Assembly (NCBI GenBank): GCA_013822725.1
Contig: PNKX01000009.1
Coordinates: 62,001-126,000, forward strand
DNA from: Pirellula sp.
GTDB taxonomy: Bacteria; Planctomycetota; Planctomycetia; Pirellulales; Lacipirellulaceae
Length of the DNA: 64,000 nt
Reading direction: 5' to 3'
Positions 17,851-27,546 of the stretch are shown here, in pieces. A program made the position numbers and the translations under genes. How positions within the stretch are numbered: position 1 is the stretch's first letter; each line of letters starts with the position of its first letter. A model generated the notes under the pieces. The model was given only the letters and a program-made list of their open reading frames with translations, searched no databases and was not told the origin of the DNA.

Positions 17851-20800
17851 ATGGGCAAGGGCAACTGGTTTCGTCGCGAGCGCAAGCGCGTACAGGGCAA
17901 GTCTCGGCAACCTGGCGCTGCGAGCGCCAAGCGCGAGCGCTTCCGCAACGATCGCACCATTCTTTCGCTGGAGGCGCTCGAAGATCGCCGCGTCTTGGCG
18001 CAGTTTACGGTAACGACGCTGGACGATACGTTTCTCGACGGCACTGATCGCGTTCCCTTCCCCGGTTCCTTGCGCGCCGCCGTCATTGCCGCCAATGAGT
18101 TTGAAGACGGCGATACCATTCTGTTTGCGGTCAACGGCACGATTACGCTCAACGGCGGGCAGATGGAGATCACCGAGCCAGTTCGCATCCTGGGGAATGC
18201 GGCGCGCAATCTTTCGGTCAGCGGCGACGGAGCGAGTCGCATCTTCACCATTGCCGACGACGATGACGAATCGCTGATGTCGGTGGAAATCTCCGGCATC
18301 ACCCTCACCAACGGAAACGGCACGGGAGGCGATGATGATGACGGGCGCGGCGGCGCCATCAAGACGTTCGAAAACCTCACCATGACCGAGGTGATTATCG
18401 ACGGCAACAGTGCGGGCGGCGGCGGGGGCGGCGTCTATATTGGCGGCGGCCGTCTCGAATTGTCGCGGAGCCTCGTGGTGGGCAACACGGCTCAGGGCGC
18501 AGGCGGAGGGGGGCTGCTGGTCGGCGAGGTGAGCGAAGACGCCGAGGCTCCAGTTCCCGTCGTCACGGTGATTGATTCCACGTTCTTCGGGAACGGCGTC
18601 AGCGGCGACGAAACGTACGGCGGAGCCATCCTCAACGTTTTCGGAGACCTGAGGGTGCGGCAGTCGACGATCGTCGGCAACCGCGCGAGCAACGCCAGCG
18701 ACGGCGTCGCCGCCTTCGGCATTCCGGATCCCGGGGAGCCCGCGGAGGGAGAGGAACCGGCAGCTCTGCCGGAGTTCCCTAGAACTCTCATCCTGTCGTC
18801 GATTCTGTTCGGTAATAAGAGCAACCCCCTCGACGCCAACGGCGAGGATTTGTCGGTCGTCGGCCCCGACGCAGTGCCCGAGGGGGGCGAGGAGGCGTTG
18901 CCGCTATTATCGACGATCACTAGCCTGGGAGGGAGTATCCTCGGTGTGCTGGAGGGCCGGGTTGAACCGGAAGCCTCCGACCAGGTGGGAGTTGATCCGC
19001 TACTGAGCCAAGGGCTCGTGAACAGGGGGGGGCCGACGAACGTTCTCTATCCCGAGCCAGGCAGCCCCGCGATCGACGCGGGCAACGACGGCTCGAAAAT
19101 TGAGGAACCGGTCACGTTCGGGCCCACGTTCCACGATCAGCGCGGCCGGCACTTCGTGCGCAGCTATGGCTACAAAGATCCCGAGGAGCCCCTGATCGAC
19201 GTCGGAGCGGTCGAAGTCCAGGCGGGCCTTTTCGTCGTCGATCTCGTCGCCGACGAGAGTGATCGTCAATATTCCACTCCGCTTTCGGGATACCTCTCCG
19301 GCGATTTTTCGCTGCGTGAAGCGCTCTTGTTCTCCGAGCTGAACCCAGAAATCGACGTGGTGGAATTCAGCGACGGGCTGCGATTGGCGGGCGGAACGAC
19401 CATCACGCTGACCAGCGGCGTTGCTCTGCCGATCGCCCAATCGGTGACGATCAACGGCCCCGATAACTGGTTGCTGACCGTGGCCGCCTTCGACCCGACG
19501 CCGCTGTTGAAAAACTCCGATGGATCGCGCGTCTTCACGATTGACAACGGGGCGGCGGGCGCGCTGAGCGACGTGTTCATTAATAACATGACCGTCTCCG
19601 GCGCCGATGCCGCCGGCTTCGGCGGCGGCATCTACAGCCGAGAGAACCTCACCCTGCAGAGTCTGACGATTCGCAACAACGCGGCCAGCCTGCAAGGCGG
19701 AGGCGTCTACCTCCAGTATGGCGACCTCAGCATCGACGGGACGACGATCAACAACAATCGCGCCGGCGACGATGGCGGCGGCATCTACGTAGAAGGGACC
19801 GACGGAGCGCCTGAAGTCGTCATTATCCAGTCGACGATTTCCGGAAACGTCGCTGCGGATCGCGGCGCGGGGATCACCAACGACAACGCCCATGTGACCA
19901 TTAAGTACAGCACGATTACCAAGAACCAGTCGGCCTCGACGCTGGCCAGCGGTATCGTGACCTTCGGCGCGGCTGCCGTGACGGAAATCGGTTCGACAAT
20001 CGTATCAGGTAACGTCAACAACGACCTAGGCGCCTACAACTTAGCCAATTCCGCCTCGTATCTGTCGCTCGGCTACAACATCATCGGCAACGGCAACTCG
20101 ACGGCATCCTTCATCGGCCCCGGAGATTTGCGCGGCGTTCTCGATCCGAAACTTGCTCCGCTGTCGATTACCGGCGGTCGCGTAGCCACGCACCGTCCCC
20201 TGCAAGGCAGTCCGGCTATTAACGGCGGCGATCCAACGGCCGTCGCCGGCGAAGGTGAAGTCCCCGAGTTCGATCAGCGCGGCGAGGGATTCAGCCGCGT
20301 CTACGACGACGACGGCAGCGGCGGGCGGATCGACATTGGCGCTTACGAATCGCAGCCGAGCCTGCTAGTCGTCGACTCCAGCGGCGACGCCGACGACGGC
20401 AATTATACGGTCGGCCACTTAACGCTGCGCGAAGCGGTCAACATCGCCAATCTCAATCCTCTCCGCGATACGATCGTCTTCGACACGACGGCGCTTCCCC
20501 CGTCGATCACGATCGAGATCACAACGCTGCAGCTTTTAGATGACCTGAGCATTTTGGGCCCGGGGTCGGGCGTTCTGGCTCTGGAGTATCTCTACGGCGC
20601 CCAAGACGCACCGGCGCCGATGTTCACCGTCGACAACCAGTTAGCCAGCCTGCTGGACGTGACCATTAGCGGCTTGGAAATGCGCAACGGAGCTCTTGGC
20701 GCCATTCTCAGTCGCGAAAATCTTAAGCTGGACGACCTGTTATTCGTAGGCAACAGTTCGTCGGTGCGAGGCGGTGCGCTCTTTCACGAGAGTGGATCAT

Positions 20801-22674
20801 TGTCGCTGTCCAACAGCCTGATCACTGGCAACTCTACGGCCGGCGCTAATGCCGACGGCGGCGCCATCTTCATTCAGAACGCCGTCGCGGACATCAAGTT
20901 CACGACCATTGCCGGCAATGGCGCCACCCAAAGCGGCGGCGACGGCGGCGGCCTCGCCATCCTCAACTCCGTCCTGACCGGCGAGGAACTCACCATCAGC
21001 GGAAACTCCGCTACCGGCGGCACATCGCGCGGCGGCGGATTCTACGCAGAAAACAGCACCGTGACGCTCCAGGCCAGCGTCGTCAGCGGCAATTCGACGA
21101 ACGGCACCAACGGAGTCGGCGGCGCCATTGCCTCTTACGGGTCGGTCGTCACGCTCAGCGGAAATACGATCGTCAATTTGAACTCGACGCTGGGGTCGCA
21201 AGCGCCCGGCGGAGCCATTTACATGAGCGGCGGCAGTTTGAACGTCGCCAATGCCCAGTTCGCTCAGAACTCGACGTCCGGTCTGCTCGCCTCCGGTGGC
21301 GCCATCGCGCTGGTCGGAGGGGCCTCTGCCAACATCTCGAACGCCGCCTTCGTGCAGAACTCGGTCGCCGGCAGCGGCAGCCACGGCGGGGCTATTTATC
21401 ACGTCGGCAGCGGTAATACGCCTGGCACGGTAACGATTCGCAATAGCCTCATCGCCGACAACGTCGTCACGAACGCTCAGTCGAACGGCGGCGGCGTGTA
21501 CTCCGACACCAACCTGTCGGGAACTCAGAAAACGTCGATTATCAATTCCACCGTTTCCGGGAATAGCGCTCCCCACCGCGGCGGCGGCGTGTACAACGCC
21601 GACGGCGTGACCGAGATTTTGCACAGCACGATCTCAAACAATTCGACCAGCTTCATGAATAGCGGGTCGGGAGTCGCCAGCCTCGCTAATGCGTCGACGC
21701 TCACGAAGATTTCCCACTCGATTATCGCCGGCAACGTCGGAGCCCGCGCCGCATCGCCGACCGGCAGTGATGTCGATTTCGTCGACGCGCAGTTCGTCAG
21801 TTCGATCCAATCGCTCGGGTACAACGTCATTGGCATCGGCAACGCTCAGTCGATTTTTAATAAAGTCGGCGATAAAGCTGGCATCAAGGATCCGCTGCTC
21901 GCGCCCCTGGCCGACAATGGTGGAGATCCTGACGCAGCGTTCCCCTTGCTAACCCACGCCTTGCTCCCGGGCAGCCCCGCCATCAACGCCGGTAGCCCGA
22001 CGTTTACGCCCAATGCTTATGTCCCGGCGCTCACCACCGACCAGCGGGGCCCAGGCTTCGCTCGCGTCAAGGGCGGCAGCATCGACGTCGGCGCCTTCGA
22101 GTCGGATCTGACGACTCCCCTCCCCGCTGACTTTAACGGCAGCGGCGCCGTCGACGGCGCCGACTTCCTTACCTGGCAACGCAACTTCGGCAAGACCGGC
22201 GGCATTAAAGCCGACGGCGACGCCAACGGCGACGGCAACGTCGACTCGACCGACCTTGCCGCCTGGAAGAACGGCTTTGGAACAGTGGCTGCCTCAGCCG
22301 CTGCTTCGTCATCGTCCAGCGTCAGTTCGAGCGCTGCCTTGATGGCTGAAGAGGAGGTCGCGTCCGCTCCGACGACGGAACCGGTTGCCACGTCAACTCC
22401 TGCTGTCGTCGCCGAAGCGCCCGTCGCAGCGAGCCGCGGCCGGTTCGACTCGCTCGCGTCGCTCGGCCGAACTGCCGTCACTGCGAAGTTCGCCGCGACG
22501 CCCGTTTTGGACGAGGCGATCCTGTGGAACGGGCCCGCTGCTCCAACCAAGCGTTCCGTCTCCATCTATCTGGACGAGGAGAAGTCGGCGGAACTCGATC
22601 TGCTGCTGGCCGACGAGGCTGGGAGCGAGGCTGAAGACGCCGCCTTTGCCGCCTGGGGCGAGGAACTTCTCTAA
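17851..22674 (+). CDS. Giant cell-surface beta-helix protein with dockerin
   Basis: A 1,607-residue predicted surface protein. The N-terminus is rich in Arg/Lys and ends in LSLEALEDRRVLA (residues 38-50), the LEPR-XLL-like motif that heads planctomycete exported proteins. Three similar modules follow (about 51-457, 458-837, 838-1420). Each starts with a CSLREA-like motif (GSLRAAVIAAN, FSLREALLFSE, LTLREAVNIAN), runs into parallel beta-helix repeats (NNMTVSGADAAGFGGGIYS and similar) and ends with a choice-of-anchor Q motif (SPAIDAG, SPAINGG, SPAINAG, then IDVGA or IDIGA). A dockerin-like pair of calcium loops (DFNGSGAVDGADF; DANGDGNVDSTDL) sits at 1424-1477, then a Ser/Ala-rich tail. The ATG follows GGAG. 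A role in surface attachment or glycan binding is inference. Confidence 0.85.
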   Translation: MGKGNWFRRERKRVQGKSRQPGAASAKRERFRNDRTILSLEALEDRRVLAQFTVTTLDDTFLDGTDRVPFPGSLRAAVIAANEFEDGDTILFAVNGTITLNGGQMEITEPVRILGNAARNLSVSGDGASRIFTIADDDDESLMSVEISGITLTNGNGTGGDDDDGRGGAIKTFENLTMTEVIIDGNSAGGGGGGVYIGGGRLELSRSLVVGNTAQGAGGGGLLVGEVSEDAEAPVPVVTVIDSTFFGNGVSGDETYGGAILNVFGDLRVRQSTIVGNRASNASDGVAAFGIPDPGEPAEGEEPAALPEFPRTLILSSILFGNKSNPLDANGEDLSVVGPDAVPEGGEEALPLLSTITSLGGSILGVLEGRVEPEASDQVGVDPLLSQGLVNRGGPTNVLYPEPGSPAIDAGNDGSKIEEPVTFGPTFHDQRGRHFVRSYGYKDPEEPLIDVGAVEVQAGLFVVDLVADESDRQYSTPLSGYLSGDFSLREALLFSELNPEIDVVEFSDGLRLAGGTTITLTSGVALPIAQSVTINGPDNWLLTVAAFDPTPLLKNSDGSRVFTIDNGAAGALSDVFINNMTVSGADAAGFGGGIYSRENLTLQSLTIRNNAASLQGGGVYLQYGDLSIDGTTINNNRAGDDGGGIYVEGTDGAPEVVIIQSTISGNVAADRGAGITNDNAHVTIKYSTITKNQSASTLASGIVTFGAAAVTEIGSTIVSGNVNNDLGAYNLANSASYLSLGYNIIGNGNSTASFIGPGDLRGVLDPKLAPLSITGGRVATHRPLQGSPAINGGDPTAVAGEGEVPEFDQRGEGFSRVYDDDGSGGRIDIGAYESQPSLLVVDSSGDADDGNYTVGHLTLREAVNIANLNPLRDTIVFDTTALPPSITIEITTLQLLDDLSILGPGSGVLALEYLYGAQDAPAPMFTVDNQLASLLDVTISGLEMRNGALGAILSRENLKLDDLLFVGNSSSVRGGALFHESGSLSLSNSLITGNSTAGANADGGAIFIQNAVADIKFTTIAGNGATQSGGDGGGLAILNSVLTGEELTISGNSATGGTSRGGGFYAENSTVTLQASVVSGNSTNGTNGVGGAIASYGSVVTLSGNTIVNLNSTLGSQAPGGAIYMSGGSLNVANAQFAQNSTSGLLASGGAIALVGGASANISNAAFVQNSVAGSGSHGGAIYHVGSGNTPGTVTIRNSLIADNVVTNAQSNGGGVYSDTNLSGTQKTSIINSTVSGNSAPHRGGGVYNADGVTEILHSTISNNSTSFMNSGSGVASLANASTLTKISHSIIAGNVGARAASPTGSDVDFVDAQFVSSIQSLGYNVIGIGNAQSIFNKVGDKAGIKDPLLAPLADNGGDPDAAFPLLTHALLPGSPAINAGSPTFTPNAYVPALTTDQRGPGFARVKGGSIDVGAFESDLTTPLPADFNGSGAVDGADFLTWQRNFGKTGGIKADGDANGDGNVDSTDLAAWKNGFGTVAASAAASSSSSVSSSAALMAEEEVASAPTTEPVATSTPAVVAEAPVAASRGRFDSLASLGRTAVTAKFAATPVLDEAILWNGPAAPTKRSVSIYLDEEKSAELDLLLADEAGSEAEDAAFAAWGEELL

Positions 22675-22713
22675 CCGGGGGACGCCAAACTGTCGCGCTC
22701 CGTCGCAAATCTC

Positions 22714-22753
22714 GCGGCCCGCCACGCCCTGCAGCATGGCGGGCCGCTTTTTT
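22714..22753 (+). terminator. Intrinsic terminator of the giant surface protein
   Basis: GCGGCCCGCCA pairs perfectly with TGGCGGGCCGC across a 12-base loop and is followed by six T residues, 40 bases after the stop codon. Confidence 0.94.
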
Positions 22754-22793
22754 GCTGCGCGAACCCCGCCTAGGTCGCTTGCGTCATCGAAGG

Positions 22794-22799
22794 TATAAT
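22794..22799 (+). promoter_or_regulatory. Candidate -10 box of hflX
   Basis: A perfect TATAAT lies 70 bases before the hflX start. The -35 region (TAGGTC with a 17-base spacer) is poor, so this is a tentative promoter. Confidence 0.4.
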
Positions 22800-22868
22800 C
22801 AAGCGTAGCGGCAGCCTGCTGATCGAATTCGCCGCCATCCGACCGACCAAAGGAGTTCCCCCCCACAA

Positions 22869-24203
22869 GTGTCAAATACCGATCGCAAGCAGAGCGTCGA
22901 CAGCGAGTCCGCCGTGCTGGTTGGCGTTCAGCTTTCCGAAGATTCTTATCACGGCGATCCCCTGGACGAACTGACCGGCCTCGTCGAAACGGCCGGCGCC
23001 ACGGTGGTGGGTCGCCTCACTCAAAAGCGGCAAGCGCCAGACGCCGCCACCTACGTCGGCCACGGCAAGGTCGATGAACTGAAATTCCTCGTCGACGCCA
23101 CCGAGGCCGACGTCGTCATCTTCGACAACGACCTCTCCCCTGCCCAGATCCGCAATCTGGAAGAAGCGCTGAAGGTTAAAGTCCTCGACCGCACCGAGGT
23201 GATTCTCGACATCTTCTCGACCCGCGCGCAAACGCACGAAGCTCGCCTCGCGGTCGAACTCGCGCAGCTCGAATACTCGCTTCCCCGCCTCAAGGGCATG
23301 TGGAAGCACTTGTCGCGCATGAAGATGGGCGTCGGCATGCGCGGCCCTGGTGAAAAGCAGCTCGAAACTGACCGCCGCCTCGCCGAGAAGCGCATCACCG
23401 ATCTCCGCCGCGACCTTGAGAAGGTTCAAAAACGCAAGGAACGCGAAGTCGCCGGCCGCCGCGACCGGATGACCGTCTCGCTCGTCGGTTACACGAACGC
23501 CGGCAAGAGCACGCTGATGAACGCGCTGACCGACGCCCATGTGCTGGCCGAAGACAAGCTGTTCGCCACGCTCGATACCCGCACCCGCCGCTGGCAGCTG
23601 CCCGGCTGGGGGCCCGTGCTTCTGAGCGACACGGTCGGGTTCATCCGCAACCTGCCGCATAATTTGGTGGCGAGCTTCAAAGCGACGCTCGAAGAAGCCC
23701 GGCAGGCCGATCTGCTGATTCACGTCGCCGACGCCAGCAGCCCCGTCGCCCTCGACCAGATCAAGGCGGTCTACGACGTCCTCCGCGAAATCGGCATCGA
23801 GGAAAAAGACGCCCTACTGGTCCTCAACAAAGTCGATCAGGTCGACGATCCGTCGAGCCTCGAAGCGATCCGCCGGCTTTATCCGTCGGCCGTGACGATC
23901 AGCGCTCGCACCGGCGACGGCCTGCCGCGGCTCGCCGCCGCGGTGAGCGACGCCCTCAGCCAAGACTTTCTCGATCTCGAGTTTCGCTTCAGCGTCAGCA
24001 ACGGTCGACTGCTCGCGTACCTCGCCAAGTATGGCGAAGTGATCAGTCGCACGTTCTCAGGCGATCATGCAACCGTCCATTGCCGCCTCTCACGGCAGCA
24101 CCTTGGCGCGCTGCGGGACGATCCGGAGATCGAGATCCACCCCTACGTCGCGGCGTCAATCAATCGCCGCGATGCCGATGGAGCCGTTGGCGAAGTTGCC
24201 TAA
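22869..24203 (+). CDS. hflX: Ribosome-associated GTPase HflX
   Basis: A 444-residue cytosolic GTPase that binds 50S subunits and splits stalled or stressed ribosomes. The N-terminal HflX domain (about 15-190) contains YVGHGKVDEL, DNDLSPAQIRNLE and the signature GMRGPGEKQLETDRR, with a coiled-coil stretch after it. The G domain has G1 GYTNAGKST near 206, G3 DTVGF near 251 and G4 NKVD near 320. The start is a GTG with AAGGAG ~12 bases upstream; no ATG suits. The length is normal. The SDR gene follows after 50 bases on the same strand. Confidence 0.94.
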   Translation: MSNTDRKQSVDSESAVLVGVQLSEDSYHGDPLDELTGLVETAGATVVGRLTQKRQAPDAATYVGHGKVDELKFLVDATEADVVIFDNDLSPAQIRNLEEALKVKVLDRTEVILDIFSTRAQTHEARLAVELAQLEYSLPRLKGMWKHLSRMKMGVGMRGPGEKQLETDRRLAEKRITDLRRDLEKVQKRKEREVAGRRDRMTVSLVGYTNAGKSTLMNALTDAHVLAEDKLFATLDTRTRRWQLPGWGPVLLSDTVGFIRNLPHNLVASFKATLEEARQADLLIHVADASSPVALDQIKAVYDVLREIGIEEKDALLVLNKVDQVDDPSSLEAIRRLYPSAVTISARTGDGLPRLAAAVSDALSQDFLDLEFRFSVSNGRLLAYLAKYGEVISRTFSGDHATVHCRLSRQHLGALRDDPEIEIHPYVAASINRRDADGAVGEVA

Positions 24204-24253
24204 ACGGGCTTGAGTGCTTTGTCGCATGTCAATGGAGTGGGCAAAGCACTAGC

Positions 24254-25057
24254 ATGGCTCGCCGTTCGTTCGCCCATAGCCGCGTTCTGATCACCGGCGC
24301 CTCAAGCGGCATTGGCCGGGAACTCGCGCTCGCGTTCGCCCGCCGCGGCGCCGGCGTGATGCTGGCCGCCCGGCGCGAGTCGGAGCTCCACGTCGTCGCC
24401 GACCAATGCCGCCGGCAATCGGCAGGGGTCGACGCGATCCTCCTCGCCGGCAATCTCACCGACCCCGCCTACCGCCGCGCGCTCGCCCAAACGGCGACCG
24501 AAAAATGGCACGGCCTCGACATCCTGGTCAACAACGCCGGCGTCAGCGCCCACGGCCGGTTCGCTGGCAGCGACGAAGCGACGCTCCGCCAGGTGATGGA
24601 GCTCAACTTCTTCGCCGCCGCTGAACTCACGCGCCTCGCCCTCCCGCTGCTCAAACAGGGTGAGCGGCCCGCGATCGTCAATATCGGCTCGATAATCGGC
24701 CACCGTGGCCTCCCGCTCAACAGCGAATACGCCGCCAGCAAATTCGCCCTCCGTGGTTGGACTGAATCGCTCCGCGCCGAACTCGCCGCCGACGGCGTCG
24801 ACGTGCTGCTGGTGAGCCCCGGCACGACCGAGACCGAGTTCTTTGACCATCTGATCGCCAAACGGGCCGACCTGCCCTGGGGCGAGTCGACCGCCATCCC
24901 CGCCGCCGCCGTCGCCGAGCAAACGGTGCGGGCCTTGGAACGAGGCCGTCACGAGATTTTCCCCAACTGGCGCGGCCGTGCTCTGGTTTACGCCAATCGT
25001 TTGGCGCCTGGACTAATCGACCGCGTCGTCGCTAAACTCGGCAGCCCGCCGCCATGA
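24254..25057 (+). CDS. Short-chain dehydrogenase/reductase
   Basis: A 267-residue classical SDR. It shows the nucleotide-binding TGASSGIG near residue 14, the NNAG motif near 93 and the catalytic Ser...YAASK (Tyr near 159, Lys four later), so it should be active as an NAD(P)H oxidoreductase. ARR after the second strand suggests NADP(H) preference, but this is weak. The C-terminal extension (HEIFPNWRGRALVYANRLAP) resembles the DltE/YqjQ-like SDR group. The frame is open to 24080, but that part overlaps hflX; the ATG at 24254 begins the domain. The substrate is unknown. Confidence 0.88.
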   Translation: MARRSFAHSRVLITGASSGIGRELALAFARRGAGVMLAARRESELHVVADQCRRQSAGVDAILLAGNLTDPAYRRALAQTATEKWHGLDILVNNAGVSAHGRFAGSDEATLRQVMELNFFAAAELTRLALPLLKQGERPAIVNIGSIIGHRGLPLNSEYAASKFALRGWTESLRAELAADGVDVLLVSPGTTETEFFDHLIAKRADLPWGESTAIPAAAVAEQTVRALERGRHEIFPNWRGRALVYANRLAPGLIDRVVAKLGSPPP

Positions 25058-25103
25058 ACCGCGGGCGTCATGAATCGCAACCGCACGCCCCATCACGCCA
25101 CGG

Positions 25104-25162
25104 CGATTTAGCCTTGTCCGCTCGTGGCGGGCACGCGGGCTGTCGCCACGCGGCTAAATGGT
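25104..25162. repeat. CCATTTAGCC-family palindrome, copy 4
   Basis: Variant arms GATTTAGCC / GGCTAAATGG; the interior matches copy 1 (2584) closely, including a TCGTGGCGGGCACGCGGGCT core. Similarity continues rightward: 25170-25193 is identical to 2651-2674. Confidence 0.88.
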
Positions 25163-25225
25163 CGTTCTGGAAATCATTGTCCATCCGCGCCGCTCAATCC
25201 ATTCCGTGACCGTTATTCCTGCCAA

Positions 25226-25942
25226 ATGCTCGACATCCTCTACGACGATGGCCCCTGCCTCGTGATCAACAAACCGTCGGGCGTGCTTACGCAGGCGCCC
25301 GCGGGAATTGACAGCCTCGAAATCCAGATCAAGCAGTTCTTTCGCGAGCGCGAAGGCAAGCCTGACGACGCCAACGTCTACCTCGGCATTCCCCATCGAC
25401 TCGACCGACCCGTCAGCGGCGCCATCGTCTTCGCCCGCCACGTCCGCGCGGCGCAAAGGCTCTCGAAACAGTTTGAAGATCGCACCATCAGCAAATCATA
25501 TTGGGCGTTCGTCGAAGGAGTCGTCGCGCCCGACGAAGGGACTTGGCGCGACTTCCTCCACAAACGTCACGGCATGGCGCAAACTGAAATCGTCGCCGAG
25601 GATCATCCCGCCGCCAAGCACGCCGTCCTTCATTACCGCGTGAGGTGGCAAGGCTCGACGGGCGCCTGGCTCGAAATCGAACTCGAGACGGGCCGCACGC
25701 ACCAGATCCGCATCCAAGCCTCCTCGCGCGGCCACGCCGTCGTTGGCGATTCGCAATACGGCAGCACGCAACCCTTCGGCGATCCGAATTTAGAAGAACG
25801 CGACCGCCCGATCGCGCTTCATGCTCGGCAACTCGGATTCCACCATCCGATGACGAATGAACCGGTCGACGTGGTGGCTCCACTGCCGGCAACGTGGGAT
25901 GCGCTTAATCTGCCAAAAGAGCTTCAGGGTGGCACGCCCTGA
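25226..25942 (+). CDS. RluA-family pseudouridine synthase
   Basis: A 238-residue RNA-modifying enzyme that isomerises uridine in rRNA or tRNA. The catalytic aspartate is in PHRLDRPVSG (near residue 58). LEIELETGRTHQIRIQ near 150 is the second conserved RluA motif. There is no N-terminal S4 domain, so it is the short RluA-type form; the exact uridine target is not predictable. The ATG at 25226 is preferred, since the longer frame overlaps a palindrome. The last codons (QGGTP, stop TGA) lie inside the left arm of a GGGTGGCACGCC repeat, so the repeat provides the C-terminus. Confidence 0.9.
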   Translation: MLDILYDDGPCLVINKPSGVLTQAPAGIDSLEIQIKQFFREREGKPDDANVYLGIPHRLDRPVSGAIVFARHVRAAQRLSKQFEDRTISKSYWAFVEGVVAPDEGTWRDFLHKRHGMAQTEIVAEDHPAAKHAVLHYRVRWQGSTGAWLEIELETGRTHQIRIQASSRGHAVVGDSQYGSTQPFGDPNLEERDRPIALHARQLGFHHPMTNEPVDVVAPLPATWDALNLPKELQGGTP

Positions 25943-25998
25943 AAGGGCGTGGAGAGCCCACGCCAACTGCAGCCACGCCCTTTCAGGGCGTGCCACCC
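25927..25998. repeat. GGGTGGCACGCC-family palindrome, copy 2
   Basis: A 72-base inverted repeat, GGGTGGCACGCCCTGAAAGG against CCTTTCAGGGCGTGCCACCC-type sequence (outer arms almost perfect for 24 bases). It overlaps the 3' end of the pseudouridine synthase gene and separates it from the convergent membrane glycosyltransferase gene, so it may act as a bidirectional terminator. Confidence 0.93.
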
Positions 25999-26019
25999 AA
26001 AGATGCAGGACGCATTCGC

Positions 26020-27546
26020 TCAACCAAACCCGCGCCAGCCGCAACTCTGCAGCCAGTTGTAAATCCAAGGCTGCATCCACGGATTCCAAGTCGGATAGCT
26101 CGCCGACAGCACAGAGAACGTCAGCAGCACCAGCGCCACGGACATCCCCCGCCGACACTGCGAGAGCCGATCGGCCGCCGGCAACATCGCCAAGAGCCAC
26201 AGCGGCGCCAGCCAGAAGAGCCAGCGCAGCCCGCTCGTCATCCCGCCGTAATTGCGGTCAATCTGCGGGCGCAGCCCGATGTAAAACGTCAGCACGACCA
26301 CCGTCAGTAGCGCAATCCCCGCCGCCAGTTGCCGCTCCGCGCTCGTCCCGCGGCGCAACCAGAACCACGTTCCCCACGCGCTCAGCAGCCACATCGGCGT
26401 GAGCGAAAAGATGCCGTGATGTCCCACGAAGCAGTGGAACGCATAATCGAGCTTGCTCGGCTCTCCCTTATCGATCCCCTGCGGATCGAGCCAATAACTC
26501 TGCCGCTCTTTGCCGCCAAGCGTGTAGCTGTAGTGATACCAGTTGTCGTCCGGATCGGTCGCGCTGCGATGCGCATACGGCGGGCGCCAACTGTCGTGGG
26601 CCCAGTAATTCGTCCCAAACGCGGCCGCGAGCACCAGCACCGCGAGCGGCGCGAAGCCCGCCGCCGTCAGCCGCCAGTTCATCCACAGTAGCGCCGCAGC
26701 CAATAGCGCAAAGAACGCCAGCGCCGGCAATTCATTCGCCGCCGTGAACGCCGCCGCCAAGCCCGCCAGCGCGTACCAACGCAGCTTCTGCTGGCCGTCG
26801 CACCAGATATTCACGAAGGCATACAACGCGACCGACGCACTCACCGCTGCGATCGTGTGATTGTTCAGCACCGCGATAAACGGCGTCAGCATCGTCCCGA
26901 ACGCCGCCGCGGCGACGACGAAAATCCGGCCCCAGTCGGTCTTCCCGAACCGCTCCGCCAGACTTGCGATCATCGCGAGCATCAAGAGCGTCGGCAGCAC
27001 CTGCACCGTGAACAGCATCAGCCGGCCGACTTCATACGGATTGTCGGCCAGCGTCCAGCCCGTGACCTTGTTGATCGCCCAGTATTCGACCGCCAACAGC
27101 ACGATCAACAGCGGCGGCTTGCTAGAGTAGAGATGCATCTCGCCGTCGCGGCCCCGATGCTTCACCATGTCGATCGTGTTCCAGACGTTCGCATCCATGA
27201 ATGCGTCGATCTCGAACGAGCCTGATTCAGCGAGCGCTCGAATCGCGAGCCAGCGGCTTCGGTCGTTGCCGCTCAGAAAGGGCCGCTGCCGACGCTCTTC
27301 GCGTTCGATCAGTTGCTTGGCGGCGGCGAGCTTCGCCTGGAGCGCGTCCTCGCTGATCTTTTCGGCCCGAAATTTTTTCTCCGCCGCAGCCAATCGCTGG
27401 CCAATACGACTCACTTCGAGTTCCTGCCGATTGACGGCATTCACCGCCAGCAGCCGCCCCGACATATCGCCCGCCGCCAGCGCGATCAACAGGGCGTAAA
27501 CGCCGAGCCGGAGCCGGCGCGTCGGATCAGCGGCGACCTCGGTCAT
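26020..27546 (-). CDS. Multi-pass membrane protein, GT39/ArnT-like
   Basis: A 508-residue inner-membrane protein with about ten hydrophobic helices (for example GRIFVVAAAAFGTMLTPFIA and LAAGIALLTVVVLTFYIGL). After the first helix there is a 60-residue charged helical region (QELEVSRIGQRLAAAEKKF and onward), then SGNDRSRWLAIRALAESGSF, which carries the Asp-Arg pair seen early in dolichyl-phosphate-mannose-type glycosyltransferases. The start overlaps the stop of the upstream GT2 gene by four bases, so they are translationally coupled. A likely role is moving a sugar from a polyprenyl-phosphate carrier to an acceptor outside the membrane; donor and acceptor are unknown. Confidence 0.7.
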   Translation of the reverse strand: MTEVAADPTRRLRLGVYALLIALAAGDMSGRLLAVNAVNRQELEVSRIGQRLAAAEKKFRAEKISEDALQAKLAAAKQLIEREERRQRPFLSGNDRSRWLAIRALAESGSFEIDAFMDANVWNTIDMVKHRGRDGEMHLYSSKPPLLIVLLAVEYWAINKVTGWTLADNPYEVGRLMLFTVQVLPTLLMLAMIASLAERFGKTDWGRIFVVAAAAFGTMLTPFIAVLNNHTIAAVSASVALYAFVNIWCDGQQKLRWYALAGLAAAFTAANELPALAFFALLAAALLWMNWRLTAAGFAPLAVLVLAAAFGTNYWAHDSWRPPYAHRSATDPDDNWYHYSYTLGGKERQSYWLDPQGIDKGEPSKLDYAFHCFVGHHGIFSLTPMWLLSAWGTWFWLRRGTSAERQLAAGIALLTVVVLTFYIGLRPQIDRNYGGMTSGLRWLFWLAPLWLLAMLPAADRLSQCRRGMSVALVLLTFSVLSASYPTWNPWMQPWIYNWLQSCGWRGFG

